Below, piece by piece: positions 23,070-33,826 of a stretch of DNA of 64,000 nt. Location of the stretch: positions 42,925,464 to 42,989,463 of the forward strand of contig NC_134015.1 of the NCBI RefSeq assembly GCF_040712315.1, in the 5' to 3' direction. A program made the position numbers and the translations under genes. Origin of the DNA: Castanea sativa (Eukaryota > Streptophyta > Magnoliopsida > Fagales > Fagaceae). The first letter of the stretch is position 1, and every line of letters starts with the position of its first letter. The notes below the pieces were generated by a model that searched no databases, was not told the origin of the DNA, and worked only from the letters and a program-made list of their open reading frames with translations.

Positions 23070-23570
23070 CCTATTAGCGACCAAGAATTTTTGACGGACT
23101 CAAAAAGCCCTCTCAAAAAATCTTATTTGCAATGGCAAAATAAAGCCCTCGCAAATATTTGGTAAAATGGAAAATATTTGTGACCAACAAGAAAAGCTGT
23201 CGCAATTATATGTTATAGCCGTCACAAATACTAATATTTTGGAGGGAAATTTTCCCTCCATATTATTTGTGAGGGACAATTAAAAATCTCTTGCAAAAAG
23301 TGTATTATTTGTGACGGTAAAAAAAAAACTGTCACTAATACTAAATTAATTGCGAGGGCTAGAATTGACCTTCACAAATAATCATTAAAATGTCAAAAAA
23401 TTTGGAAGGAAATGTTCCCATCAAATTATTTCCGAGGGACAATAAAAATCCCTTGCAAAAAGTTTATTTTTTGTGTGGATTAAAAATATGCCCTTACTAA
23501 CACTAAATTATTTGCAAGGGCCATGATTGACCTTCGCAAAAAATCATTAAAATATTAATTTTTTTTTTAG
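23070..23570. repeat. Left subterminal repeats of the CACTA element
   Basis: Multiple degenerate copies of motifs such as TTTGTGAGGGACAA, TTGCGAGGGC and TTTGTGACGG, in both orientations. In this transposon class such repeats bind the transposase. Confidence 0.7.
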
Positions 23571-23795
23571 ATAAAAGTTATTCTAAAATTCAAAGAAAAA
23601 TAAAAAGAAATGTATAAACATATAACACTTTGTATTCTTTAGATGAACTTTTTGTTTATAGTCTAAAAAAAACCTTTTATACACATCCTATATAAGAAAG
23701 GTTTGTTCTTATTTTCTAAACAATTGTACCCACAAAAAAATGATAACACTTTCGACTTCAAAATGATAGCCTAAAATTCAAGAATTTCAATCTTT

Positions 23796-23835
<40 letters not shown>

Positions 23836-23864
23836 AGTGAATAAAAAATTATTATAATTAAAAT

Positions 23865-25400
23865 AATGCATAAAAGATGAGTTTATAGATCAAATGGTAA
23901 ATTACATCCGATTGGCATGGAAATTGGCATGCATATTAAGAATATAAAGAACATGTAATCCAATTGTTAGATTTTCAAAATATGAATTTAATAATAAGTT
24001 ATTGGGTGATGTAACATTTTTTAGAGTTACATCTTGTGTAACTTGAACCCAACTCTATATTTCTTAATTCGATGTGAATTTTGACAAATCTACCATTAGA
24101 TTACATTATCTTCATATATTTTTCATACTTATAAAATTTCAAGGTGATCAAATATTAATTGTCATGTCATCAATCAATTGTTTAAATTCAAGTTTTTGTA
24201 GTTTAAAATAATGCATAAAAGATGAGTTTATAGATCAAATGGTAAATTGCATCTGATTGGCATGAAAATTAACATGCATGTTAAGATCATATAGAAAATG
24301 TAATCCAACGGTTGAATTTTCAAAATATGAATTCAATAATAAATTATTGAGTGGTGTAACATTTTTTAGAGTTATGTCAGGTGTAACTTGAACCCAACCC
24401 TATATTTCTTAATTCGATGTGAATTTTGACAAATCTACCGTTAGATTACTTTATATTCATATATTTTTCATTTTTACAAAATTTCAAATTGATCAAAGAT
24501 TAATAGCCATGTCATCAATCAATTGTCCAGATTCAAGTTTTAGTAGTTTAAAATAATGCATAAAATATGAGTTTATAGATCAAATGGTAAATTGCATCTG
24601 ATTGGCATGAAAATTGGCATGAATGTTAAGACCATATAGAAAATGTAATCCAACGGTTGAATTTCAAAATATGAATTCAATAATAAGTTATTGGGTGGTA
24701 TACTATTTATTTAAAGTTACGTCAGTTGTAACTCGAACCCAACCCTTATTTCTTAATTCGATGTGAATTTTGATAAATCTACCATTAGATTACATTATCT
24801 TCATATATTTTTCATACTTACAAAATTTCAAAGTGATCAAAGATTAATAGCCATGTCATTAATCAATTGTCTAGATTCAAGTTTTAGTAGTTTAAAATAA
24901 TGCACATAAAATATGAGTTTATAGATCAAATGGTAAATTACATCCGATTGGCATGAAAATTGACATGTATGTTAAGACCATATAGAACATGTAATCCGAC
25001 GATTGAATTTTCAAAATATGAATTCAATAATAAGTTATTGAGTAGTGTAACATTTTTTAGAGTTACGTCAGGTATAACTTGAACCCAACCCTATATTTCT
25101 TAATTCGATGTGAATTTTGACAAATCTACTGTTAGATTACATTATCTTCATACATTTTTCATAGTTACAAAATTTGAAGGTAATCAAATATTAATAGGCA
25201 TGTTATCAATAAATTGTGTAAATTCATATTTTTGTACTTTAAAATAATGCATAAAAGATGAGTTTATAAAAACAAATGGTAAATTACATATGATTGGCAT
25301 GAAAATTGGCATGCATGTTAAGAACATATAAAAAATGTAATCCAACGATTGTATTTCCAAAATATGAGTTCAATAATAAGTTACCGGGTGGTTAGATTTC
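23865..25400. repeat. Tandem array, about 345-bp unit, 4-5 copies
   Basis: The landmark AATGCATAAAAGATGAG, or a close variant, occurs at 23865, 24210, 24555, 24899 and 25246: spacing 345, 345, 344 and 347. The units are clearly diverged. Single diverged units of the same family occur at 1-270, 16891-17085 and about 32770-32930, outside the element. A (CT)n tract precedes the array at about 23802-23832. Non-coding. Confidence 0.9.
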
Positions 25401-26460
25401 AAATCTAATAGTTAGATTTCAAATTTAATGGTTAGATTTCAAATTTAAGTATGGCACGTGATAGACATTTGTTGTGTACCTATATGACTATATATATTCT
25501 CTCAATCTTACCATCCAATTGGTCTCAAATTTCACCAACATCAATATGTCACCATACTCTTCAATCCTAATGATCAAGATTTGAATATGAATTTCACCAA
25601 GTCTAGTGGTATCGGGACCATCTATTAAGTTTGATCGGGTTTGACCAATTTTGACTAAACTTTGACCGCGCATTTCTCTAAATCCAATCATTTGATTGTG
25701 ACCAAATTTACTAGAATTAACCTTTCATTATACTTTTCAAATCTAACGATTAGATTTTAAATCTAAGTATAGCGCATGATGGACATGTGCCGTGTATTTG
25801 TATAGTTATGTTTACTCAATTTGACTATCCAATTGTTCTCAAATTTCACCAACACCAGTATGTCACGATACTCTTCATTCCTATTTATCAAGATTTGAAT
25901 ATGAATTTCACCAAGTCCAATGGTCTCGGGACCATCTATTAAGTTTGATCGGGTTTGACCAATTTTGACTAAACTTTGACCGCGCATTTCTCTAAATCCA
26001 ATCATTTGATTGTGACCAAATTTACTAGAATTAACCTTTCATTATACTTTTCAAATCTAATGATTAGATTTTAAATCTAAGTATAGCGCATGATGGACAT
26101 GTGCCGTGTATTTGTATGGTTATGTTTACTCAATTTGACTATCCAATTGTTCTCAAATTTCACCAACACTAGTATGTCACGATACTCTTCATTCCTATTT
26201 ATCAAGATTTGAATATGAATTTCACCAAGTCCAATGGTATCGGGACCATCTATTAAGTTTGACCGGGTTTGACCAACTTTGACTAAATTTTGACCGCGCT
26301 TTTCTCTAAATCCAATCATTTGATTATGACCATAATTTACCAAAATTAACCTTTCATTACACTCTCCAAATCCAATGGTTAGATTTCAAATCTAGGTATG
26401 GTGCATGATGGACATGTGTTGTATACTTGTATGGTTATGTTTTCTCATTCTAACCATCCA
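25400..26460. repeat. Tandem array, 314-bp unit, about 3 copies
   Basis: The landmark AAGTTTGATCGGGTTTGACC, or the variant with GACCGGG, starts at 25627, 25941 and 26255: period 314. Minus-strand open frames of 67 to 88 codons in each unit are repeat by-products. The unit also contains TTGACC-type words. Confidence 0.9.
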
Positions 26461-26818
26461 ATTAGTCATATATTTTTTTTTTAAAAGTAAACGTAGTTAC
26501 TCACATATTAAAATTCTTACATAAATTTAATAATAGCTATAATCATTTTTTTTTTAATTTTTTTAATAAGATAGAACGTGTGATAATTTTTGTTGTGTGG
26601 TATTTTTTGCTTACAAGTTACAACAAATTAGGAACAAGAGATTTATACTCAAGTCCTCCACATCCAAAGAATTAGATAATACTACATGTATATTTACAAT
26701 ACTACTTTTGATAAGATGTATATGAAATCTTATAGCATTTTTGTTTATTATATATTGTCCATGTATCATTTAATCTCTACTCCATGGATAACACTTTTGT
26801 AATGTATAAAAAATGAAA

Positions 26819-26867
<49 letters not shown>

Positions 26868-27874
26868 CTTCTATTAAAAAAAAAGCATTACCATGTTTAA
26901 TCACCCATCCATAGCATACAATTCCAATATCATTGGATTTTCCAATTCTTATCATTTTTTTTTTAAAATTATTAATATCCAAATAGTCACACCCCATGTT
27001 AATTTATAAGATAAATTAAAATAACCATTTGTGAAAGCAAGCAATTAAAATAATATACTAAGAGATTCCCTAATTAATGTGGGACCTAATTGCATTAGTG
27101 GATGTGGCCCTCTTTCATTGAAATTTGGAGGAAACAAAGGTCATGTATACGTGTTATTTGCATACAAAAGAGAAAAAGAGCCTTCACTGAAGCACTTTTA
27201 ACAGTCCTTGCTCGGCAAAACACATCTTTCATTTCCCGCACAAAAGTTTCATTTCTCACACAAACTTTTTACTCACATTTCAGCTAAATTTTTTTACTTT
27301 TTACTTGCCCAATTAAAAATTTTCATTTCCCACCACACAAATTTCATTTCCCACTCCACAGCACTCTCATTTTCTCTCCATCTCTCACACGGCCTCTCAC
27401 ACACACACACACACAACCCTGCTGGCGTATACTAGCAGAGCCCAGCCTAGCGCCGACGTGCCAAGCCGAGCCGAGCACAGCGACGATGCCGATGAGGCCG
27501 ATCCCAGCCATCGACTCCTCTCCTGCCATACCCATCGGCTCTCTCTACCATCGACCCATACCCATCAGCTCTCTCTCCCTCACCACAAGATCCTTTCTCA
27601 CTCTCTCCCCTTACCACCCCCATACCCATTCATTTTTCCTCACCATACACATACCCATTCCGATTTTGCTTGGTAAGTTATTTATTTGATTTTTTGTTTT
27701 GATTATTGTGAAATTTTGGGTTTGGATTTGGATACTTAACATTGAGGTTATTTATTTAATTTTCAGTTTTGATTTTTGTGAAATTTGGGTTTGGATTTTG
27801 TGGTGTAATATGTAGATAATTTATTTATTTTTTTAATGAATTTTTTTATTATTATATACAATTGAGAACCTCAG
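26461..27874. other. CACTA interior: AT-rich part, then a GC-richer leader-like part
   Basis: 26461-27060 is AT-rich, with a (TA)n tract at about 26821-26864. From about 27360 to 27660 the sequence turns pyrimidine- and GC-rich, with (AC)n, several CpGs and repeated CATACCCATC words. That looks like a captured promoter and 5' untranslated exon. At 27670 a GT donor (TTTTGCTTG then GTAAGTT) is possible. I recognise no protein in this part. Confidence 0.4.
27656..27815. repeat. Internal 160-bp duplication, left copy
   Basis: ATTCCGATTTTGCTTGGTAAG through TTTGTGGTGTAATAT recurs at about 29354-29513 in the same orientation with few differences. It includes the possible splice donor. This points to rearrangement when the host sequence was captured. 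Confidence 0.85.
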
Positions 27875-29149
27875 AGTGATGCAGAAATTGTTGATGTTAA
27901 GCCTCTTGCGCTTTCAAGAGGAATATTGCAGACTGCTAATTCAAAGGAACCATTTGCAAGGTTACATCTCTTGTGATTTTGTCATCTATAAAACGTAGAT
28001 ACTTCTGGTGATAACATGTACTCTAAGTAGTTTTCATTCTTAACTTATGTGATCTAGATTTCATACAGTAGTTAATCCATTTAGAAACTTATTATGTTGC
28101 TATAATTTTGAAGAATCTATTAAATTCTAGTATTACTTTTGTTTTAAGAAATTATGGGAAAGAGCTTATCAGATAATTAAAAATTATGCAATCCGTATGT
28201 TTATGGCATGAGATCTTACTAAAGTGTAGCCAAGTGGTGGTGGAATATTGTATTTGAATAATACTTCCAGTTAGTGGGAATGAATAATCGGAGAGTACAT
28301 CTATTCCATGAAAGAATAATCACAATAGCCTGCAAGATCTCTTAGTTGGGATTTTGTTGTTGTTCTAGTATGGTATTAAAATATGAATAAACTTTAATGA
28401 TTAAGGAAAACTCTAACTTTTCGTCTACTCCTACATTTTAGTTTACACAAAATTTTTGGCCATTCATTATATGATTGAATTGCAATGTAAATTTAATTTT
28501 AAAGCTAAAAGAAGTCACTGGAATGCCATTGTTAATTTCTTTTTAAATTCTAAAGTATCATCTTTTATAAATATTTATTTAGGTCTCTAATGGTTGTACC
28601 ACAGGGAAAAAGCAGCTCATTTTTTCTAATAGACTTTTTCTTTTTCTTTTTTCATTTCACTTCATTCAGTGAGAGTCTTTTATAAACTATGTGCTAAAAT
28701 TGCTTGACTCACCCCATCTAATTTTTACATATTGTACCATGCTTGGAAAACTTACTCAAAGTGAAGACATGCCTCTTGGTTGATAAATCTCTTTAGGCTA
28801 TTTTTGTGGCTTCAATATTTGGCAAATGGCACATCAGTCATGATCAAATTTACAATATATAACAGCTAAAAGATGGTGGTTTTATAACTTACAAACCTAA
28901 TGTCCACATTTTTTTGGAGGGGGGGGGGGGAGATCCTCCAAAGATGAGGTGGGGTCTCTAAGTGTCATAGGCCATAAAAAACTTGTAATGGGAGCCAGGT
29001 TATCCTATTTTTCTTAACACTATTATTTATTTCTTCTATTGGAACCTCCTTTGCATGGTTGCAGGTTGGATAAGCTTATATTAGAGGCTATTACCAATCT
29101 GAATGAGCCAAGGGGTTCTGACAGGGCTGCAATTGCTTTGTACATAGAG
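27875..29149 (+). pseudogene. Captured fragment of a telomere-repeat-binding factor (TRB/SMH) gene
   Basis: Two exon-like pieces. Exon a (about 27875-27960) reads SDAEIVDVKPLALS and ends in a GT donor. Exon b (29065-29149), after an AG acceptor, reads LDKLILEAITNLNEPRGSDR followed by AAIALYIE and ends before GTAATC. Spliced, the frame is continuous across the junction. The second piece matches the start of the linker-histone H1/H5 globular domain of plant single-Myb-histone proteins, which bind telomeric and promoter telobox DNA in the nucleus. The Myb domain and the rest of the H1/H5 domain are absent, so this is a fragment carried by the transposon. The identity is from recalled family sequence, not from a search. 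Confidence 0.72.
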
Positions 29150-29353
29150 GTAATCTCACTTGTGTAACTTTAAGCTATGACTTCATAAGCCTATCATGCT
29201 TGCAGAAACTAATACTAAGTGGTCAAACTTCAAAACATCTAGTGCTTGTAATGCTTTTAAGTTGTAAAGACCTTCTATTCCAATTCTTTCTTGAGCAAAT
29301 TTCCTTTTCTACCTTTTCTTAGTTTCTAATAAATTGGTGTTCATACTGATGGC

Positions 29354-29513
29354 CATTCCGATTTTGCTTGGTAAGTTATTTATTTGATTTTTTGTTTTGA
29401 TTATTGTGAAATTTTGGGTTTGGATTTGGATACTTAACATTCAGGTTATTTATTTAATTTTCAGTTTTTACTTTTTTGTGAAATTTGGGTTTGGATTTTG
29501 TGGTGTAATATCT
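29354..29513. repeat. Internal 160-bp duplication, right copy
   Basis: Partner of 27656-27815, same orientation. Confidence 0.85.
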
Positions 29514-29519
29514 CAGGTA

Positions 29520-29635
29520 AAATTTTCTAAAGTTTGATCTTTTCATACGAAGAATCACTATCTGGTTGCTTAGAAAGCTAAGGAACGAGAGAGGAAAAGA
29601 AAAAAAAAAACTCATCTTTGATTCCCAATAAATAA

Positions 29636-29670
<35 letters not shown>

Positions 29671-31080
29671 TATATTGAATTCTAAGTTATGGGTTACTCT
29701 TAGAGACGCTAAATGATTATTGGGTTTTGTGCTGTTATTCTTATGAGTTTGGAGATTGGTTTATATTGGGTTTTCTCTATAAAAGTGTATAAACTTATAT
29801 TTAGATGAGAACCATGCAAATGCAAATACTTGGATTTTGTGTAGGCATAGGTGGATTGCAGCTCTATGGACATCAGCTTTGGTCCACAAAATGCAATTCA
29901 TTTGGGAAATCGCCCAAACTAATAATTCAAAGGAAATTAAATCGAGTTGGAACTAATTGCAAGCTGTGTGTTTGTGCTAAATACAAGTATGTCATTCTAG
30001 ACTCCAATCTATGTCAATTTTGATTTAGATATGTATATTCCTTATAAACATGTACTAGGTATTGTATTTTATTTTTATTTTATCATTTATATTTATGCTG
30101 TGGTGGTTATAAAGAGAAATGTTGATTGACGCAGATATCTTTTAATTTTTGTGATGCATATTTAATTTTTGTGTTTGGGCGGCATTTTGTTATGGTCAGT
30201 TCGTACTTTTTCTTTTTGTTCATGTCTATATCATTACACTATGGCACTTGGCTAGCGTGGTTTCTATTTTGGAACCCATTTACGGGTTTTCTACTATGAA
30301 AAAGAGCTATAAGTTGTTGAAGGGAAAGACCCTTTATGCCTTTGGGCTTGTTTTTGTGTACTTGACGACCTGTGGGGTTATATGTTGCTCTTGAGTACCC
30401 TCCACTTCTTGGTTGGCTTCTTGTTGGAGGAGACCCTTGTGGGGATAAGTGGCAAGGTGTTGAATGTGTTCTTTACCTTTTCGTTATGTTCTAATGCAAT
30501 CTAGCTCTTCCTTTGTATTTTCTTAGTTTGAGTCTTTGGTTGTGTTATTATAAAATTATGAGTTCTGTGTGTTCAAGTTGTTCATTTACAATATTCTATA
30601 TTTTGTGACTAGGCTAGACTAGCAAAGGTCTTCACAATGTGCTTTTTGGAATTCCTTATGGCTTCCAAGTATGTCAACATTTTGCCTGCTAGTGGAAGGA
30701 AACTTTTAAATGGGGTAATACTGATGGACCTCAAAATTTTGAAACTAAAGCTTCTTGTTGCTGTTGTTGTTGAATATGTCATGCTGATACTCACTTATTA
30801 CTAACTTACTCTGCAACTTAGATTTACCTATCAACAAATTTGAGCACCATAACTCATTGTTCCCACTATTTGTGTAATGCAGTTGGTCTTTCCACTTTTA
30901 CTTCAATGTTTGATATTCTCTCAACTTGGTTTTACTTCCATGTTTGATACTCTCAACTTGGTCAAGCTATCACCATTGAGAAAATGCTTGAATGGTAACA
31001 ATTATACTTTTCAATTTATGATTTCAAAGCACTACAATGATTTTTTTTTCTTTCTTTCTTTTTAATTACAATTTTATTCG
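29520..31080. other. CACTA interior, no recognised gene
   Basis: AT-rich, with a (TA)n tract at about 29640-29667. The open frame at 29805-30023 and the open stretch at about 30616-30790 may be pieces of captured exons, but I do not recognise a product in any frame. Confidence 0.4.
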
Positions 31081-31158
31081 TTTACAGGTGGTTTATTTGG
31101 ACTATGTGGTTTTGCCAAAGGGTATAATTTTGACTTGCTTTATGGTTGAAGGTTTCAG

Positions 31159-31227
31159 ATGCTCGTTGATGATATTGGAGACGTGACAATTACTAATGAT
31201 AGTGCTACAATACTGAAGATGCTATAA
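31159..31227 (+). pseudogene. Captured exon fragment of chaperonin subunit CCT1 (TCP-1 alpha)
   Basis: After a pyrimidine-rich AG acceptor (GGTTTCAG) the sequence reads MLVDDIGDVTITND, then SATILKML and a stop. This matches the nucleotide-binding region of the eukaryotic cytosolic chaperonin subunit alpha, in which GDVTITNDGATIL is strongly conserved; the Gly of NDGAT is Ser here. In the intact protein the chain would continue; here it stops at 31225-31227. Only this exon-sized piece is present, inside the CACTA element, so it is a captured fragment and not a gene. The assignment rests on the motif. Confidence 0.75.
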
Positions 31228-31489
31228 TTTTTTGATGGCTTTTTGTGTACAAAAAACCACATTTAAACTACTGCATTTTTTGGAAGTGTTGAAGGATTTG
31301 TTTAAATACTTTGGAACTTTGATAATGGTTATAGACAATGTTATATATTTGATATTATATTTTTATGTTAATATAATGTTAGTTTGGAGACATTTGTGGT
31401 GTTATATAGTTACATTTGTGGTATTGTCTTAGTGGAGCTAAAATTATTACAGGTTATTTGTAATAGATATGTGGGTTTAGAACCCAGGA

Positions 31490-31934
31490 GGAAAAAAAAA
31501 AAAATCACCTATAGCAGCGGGCAAAAACTGCCGCTGAAGGACTAACATTTTAATATAATTGAAGACCTATAGTGGCATTTTTGGCCCACCGCAATTGTAT
31601 AGTTTTTTTGTTGTACAAATAACTAATTGCGAGGGTATAAAAGTCCTCATAAATAGTTGTTAACGACGACTGCTTCCCCTCGCTAAAAATAAGTCGTCGA
31701 CTTTTCTCGTCGTTTGATAATATATTTGTGAGGGCGGATTTGTTTAGTAACGACGATGGATTGCCTTCGTAAATTATCTATCTGCGAAGGTATGGTTGCA
31801 AAATCTCTTTTAGCAACAAGAGCAAATACGACGGCCTTCGAGGGTCATATACCCTCGCTAATAACCTTTTGCGATGATATTTGAATTTTTGCAAGGGCAT
31901 TTTATCCTCGCTAGTAGACTCTTTTTTTGTAGTG
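31490..31934. repeat. Right subterminal repeats of the CACTA element
   Basis: Degenerate repeats such as GCGAGGGTATAA, CCTTCGAGGGTCAT and CCCTCGCTA in both orientations, matching in kind the left subterminal region, run up to the terminal GTAGTG. Confidence 0.7.
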
Positions 31935-32129
31935 CTTCATGTCTTTAATGATACTACTTAATACATTAAACTTAACTTAGATCTATCAAATTACAAGTAA
32001 AGTACGTATTGTTAAAGAATAAAACAATACATAGAAAATATTACCGTAATATTTGATATAAAAAGTTTTGATACCTTCCCTCTCTATCTGAAAAGAACAT
32101 AAGTTTTTTGTCCGTGCATTCTCACTTGC

Positions 32130-32396
32130 TACATCTCTTGGCAAAAGAGGTTTTATAAATTATGGGCTCTACTATGCCAAGCTTTTACTCTATTGCGACA
32201 ACCCACTTGATGCTTTTGCTGATTTGGCACATTAAGGTATTAGACTCAGGTTTCCCCCACGCATTCTAAATTATATATGTTAGTGCAATCCTCCCATGAA
32301 GTCCAGCAAGCTTCAAATCGCAAATACAAACTTAATTATTTAACATCTACATACAAATTAATGAAGCTGAAAAAAGAAAAAGAAAAAGTGACTTTG
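32130..32396. repeat. Orphan copy of the BAHD downstream flank
   Basis: CAAGCTTTTACTCTATTGC through CTTAATTATTTAACATCTAC matches 49475-49660, the sequence just downstream of BAHD copy 2. No acyltransferase coding sequence follows here, so a third BAHD copy may have been lost or never included. Confidence 0.7.
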
Positions 32397-32935
32397 GGCT
32401 GTACCAGCAAGTCAACAACCAAGTACTATTTATTGGTGCATTAGTTTTAACCTTATATTTTTAAATGATTAGCATTTGTCTAATTCATGTAATAAGTTAT
32501 TGAGGACGTGGTGCCGATAGATGACTTGATTTTAGAAAGAAACATAATAGAAGATTCAGATCCCCTAAATAATTAAACAATGTTCAGCTTTCTTCCTTCA
32601 TACCTAAGGTTCAAATTTACTTGTTTGATTTATCCAATATGAATTTTATAGTATCATATATTGAACACTTTTAGAAAAATTTATATGCTTCCATTTTGAA
32701 TATATAGTTAATCATGGATTTAAGTTATACTTTTTTTTGTTTAATTTATAGCTATTATGCCTTTAATTAATTTTAAATCATATAAATAGTATCTAATTGG
32801 TGAAAAAAAAAACCAACATGCAAGATAAGAACATATAATTAATCTGACAATAGGATTTTTAAAATTTAATCTACTAAAAAGTTATTAAATAGTGTTACAT
32901 TTTTTAGAGTTGCATTTTGTCATAAACTAATCTAA
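32397..32935. repeat. Dispersed repeat segment (copy 3), no gene
   Basis: 32405-32650 matches 16390-16640 closely, and 32770-32930 matches the family seen at 130-270 and in the 345-bp array. Non-coding. Confidence 0.6.
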
Positions 32936-33765
32936 TATATCTATATCTATATAATAACTAATAGCTGAAAAGTTTGACACTCATGTGGTATGGTTTGACA
33001 CTGCTACATTTAAAAACCTAACAATTTTATCTTTTCATTTTACAAAATAAGAGAGTTTGGCTTACATTATTGCAATGTTTACTTTTAAAATCACTAAATA
33101 TTGTGTCTTTTCGTGAAATAAAAGAAATGCTTTAGTTATATTTTCACTTGCCCAGTAGTTACAAAATATCAAATATACTTTTTTCACAAACACACTGTAC
33201 ATTGTCTACAATTCCTCTCTCATCCGTTTTTTCTCCTTACCCAGCCCCTCTCGTTAGTTATCTCTCTCTACATTCTTCTCTCTATCCCTCTATCTAAAGT
33301 GCCAAAGCAACCTTCTCTCATTCTAAAACCCTTCCTTCTTCTTACCCCTCGCCTTTCTTTGACTCTAGCAACGATTAAGAAGCATGACGATTGAATCTGA
33401 ATCGTTTAAATTGGGGCTGTTGACAACAGTGTCGTTAAAGGCAAGAGTGGCCTCGATGATCACCTCTTAGACTATTCGTTTCTCCAACCTAGAAGACTGA
33501 GTCATCCTGCATAATGATTTAAAGGTTGCCCAACAGGTTTATAACCCCAAAGATCCAAATTCTTTTCTTTCTTTTTTTCCCCTTTTTTGTTTGGTGATTT
33601 TCGATGAAATTGCTATATGAATGAAATGTTTTATTTCTAAACGTGGGATTTGAAGAATTTTTACTTATTTTGTAGCATTACATAAAGCCCAATTAGTGAA
33701 AATGCAAATTGAAACATATGAGAAGAATAGAAAGTAGTTTTTTTTGGGATCAAGAAATGGATGTG

Positions 33766-33826
<61 letters not shown>

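Larger units (their letters stand above)
23054..31934. mobile_element. CACTA DNA transposon, 8.9 kb, without transposase
   Basis: The left end reads CACTACAAAAAAAATGCC. The right end, on the other strand, reads CACTACAAAAAAAGAGTC. Both are followed by a TAGCGA word about 20 bases in. The element is flanked by a perfect 3-base duplication CTT (23051-23053 and 31935-31937), the size made by CACTA transposases. Subterminal regions on both sides carry many short repeats of the type GCGAGGG or TTGTGAGGGAC. I found no transposase coding sequence, so it would need a helper. The interior holds two tandem arrays and fragments of host genes. It is inserted in a reversed F6 LTR. Confidence 0.88.
22076..32051 (-). 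mobile_element. F6-family LTR, reversed, split by a CACTA element
   Basis: It starts TGTTGGGTTATAAATTG at 22076, the reverse complement of the F6 end at 11221, and continues into the F6 body. After the CACTA element it resumes with CATGTCTTTAATG and reaches the homologue of the F6 start (AGAAAATATTACC) near 32051. Removing the CACTA element and one copy of the 227-bp internal duplication gives about 866 bp, the size of the copy at 1075. The outer flanks show no clean target-site duplication. Confidence 0.7.

Noticed and set aside
25488..26343. Three similar minus-strand open frames that look like a protein family
   Set aside because: They sit in successive 314-bp units of a tandem array; their similarity reflects the repeat, not a gene family.
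27344..27689. Overlapping open frames in the GC-richer part of the CACTA interior
   Set aside because: They are low-complexity (Pro/Ser/His/Ile) and lie in leader-like sequence on both strands; no domain is visible.
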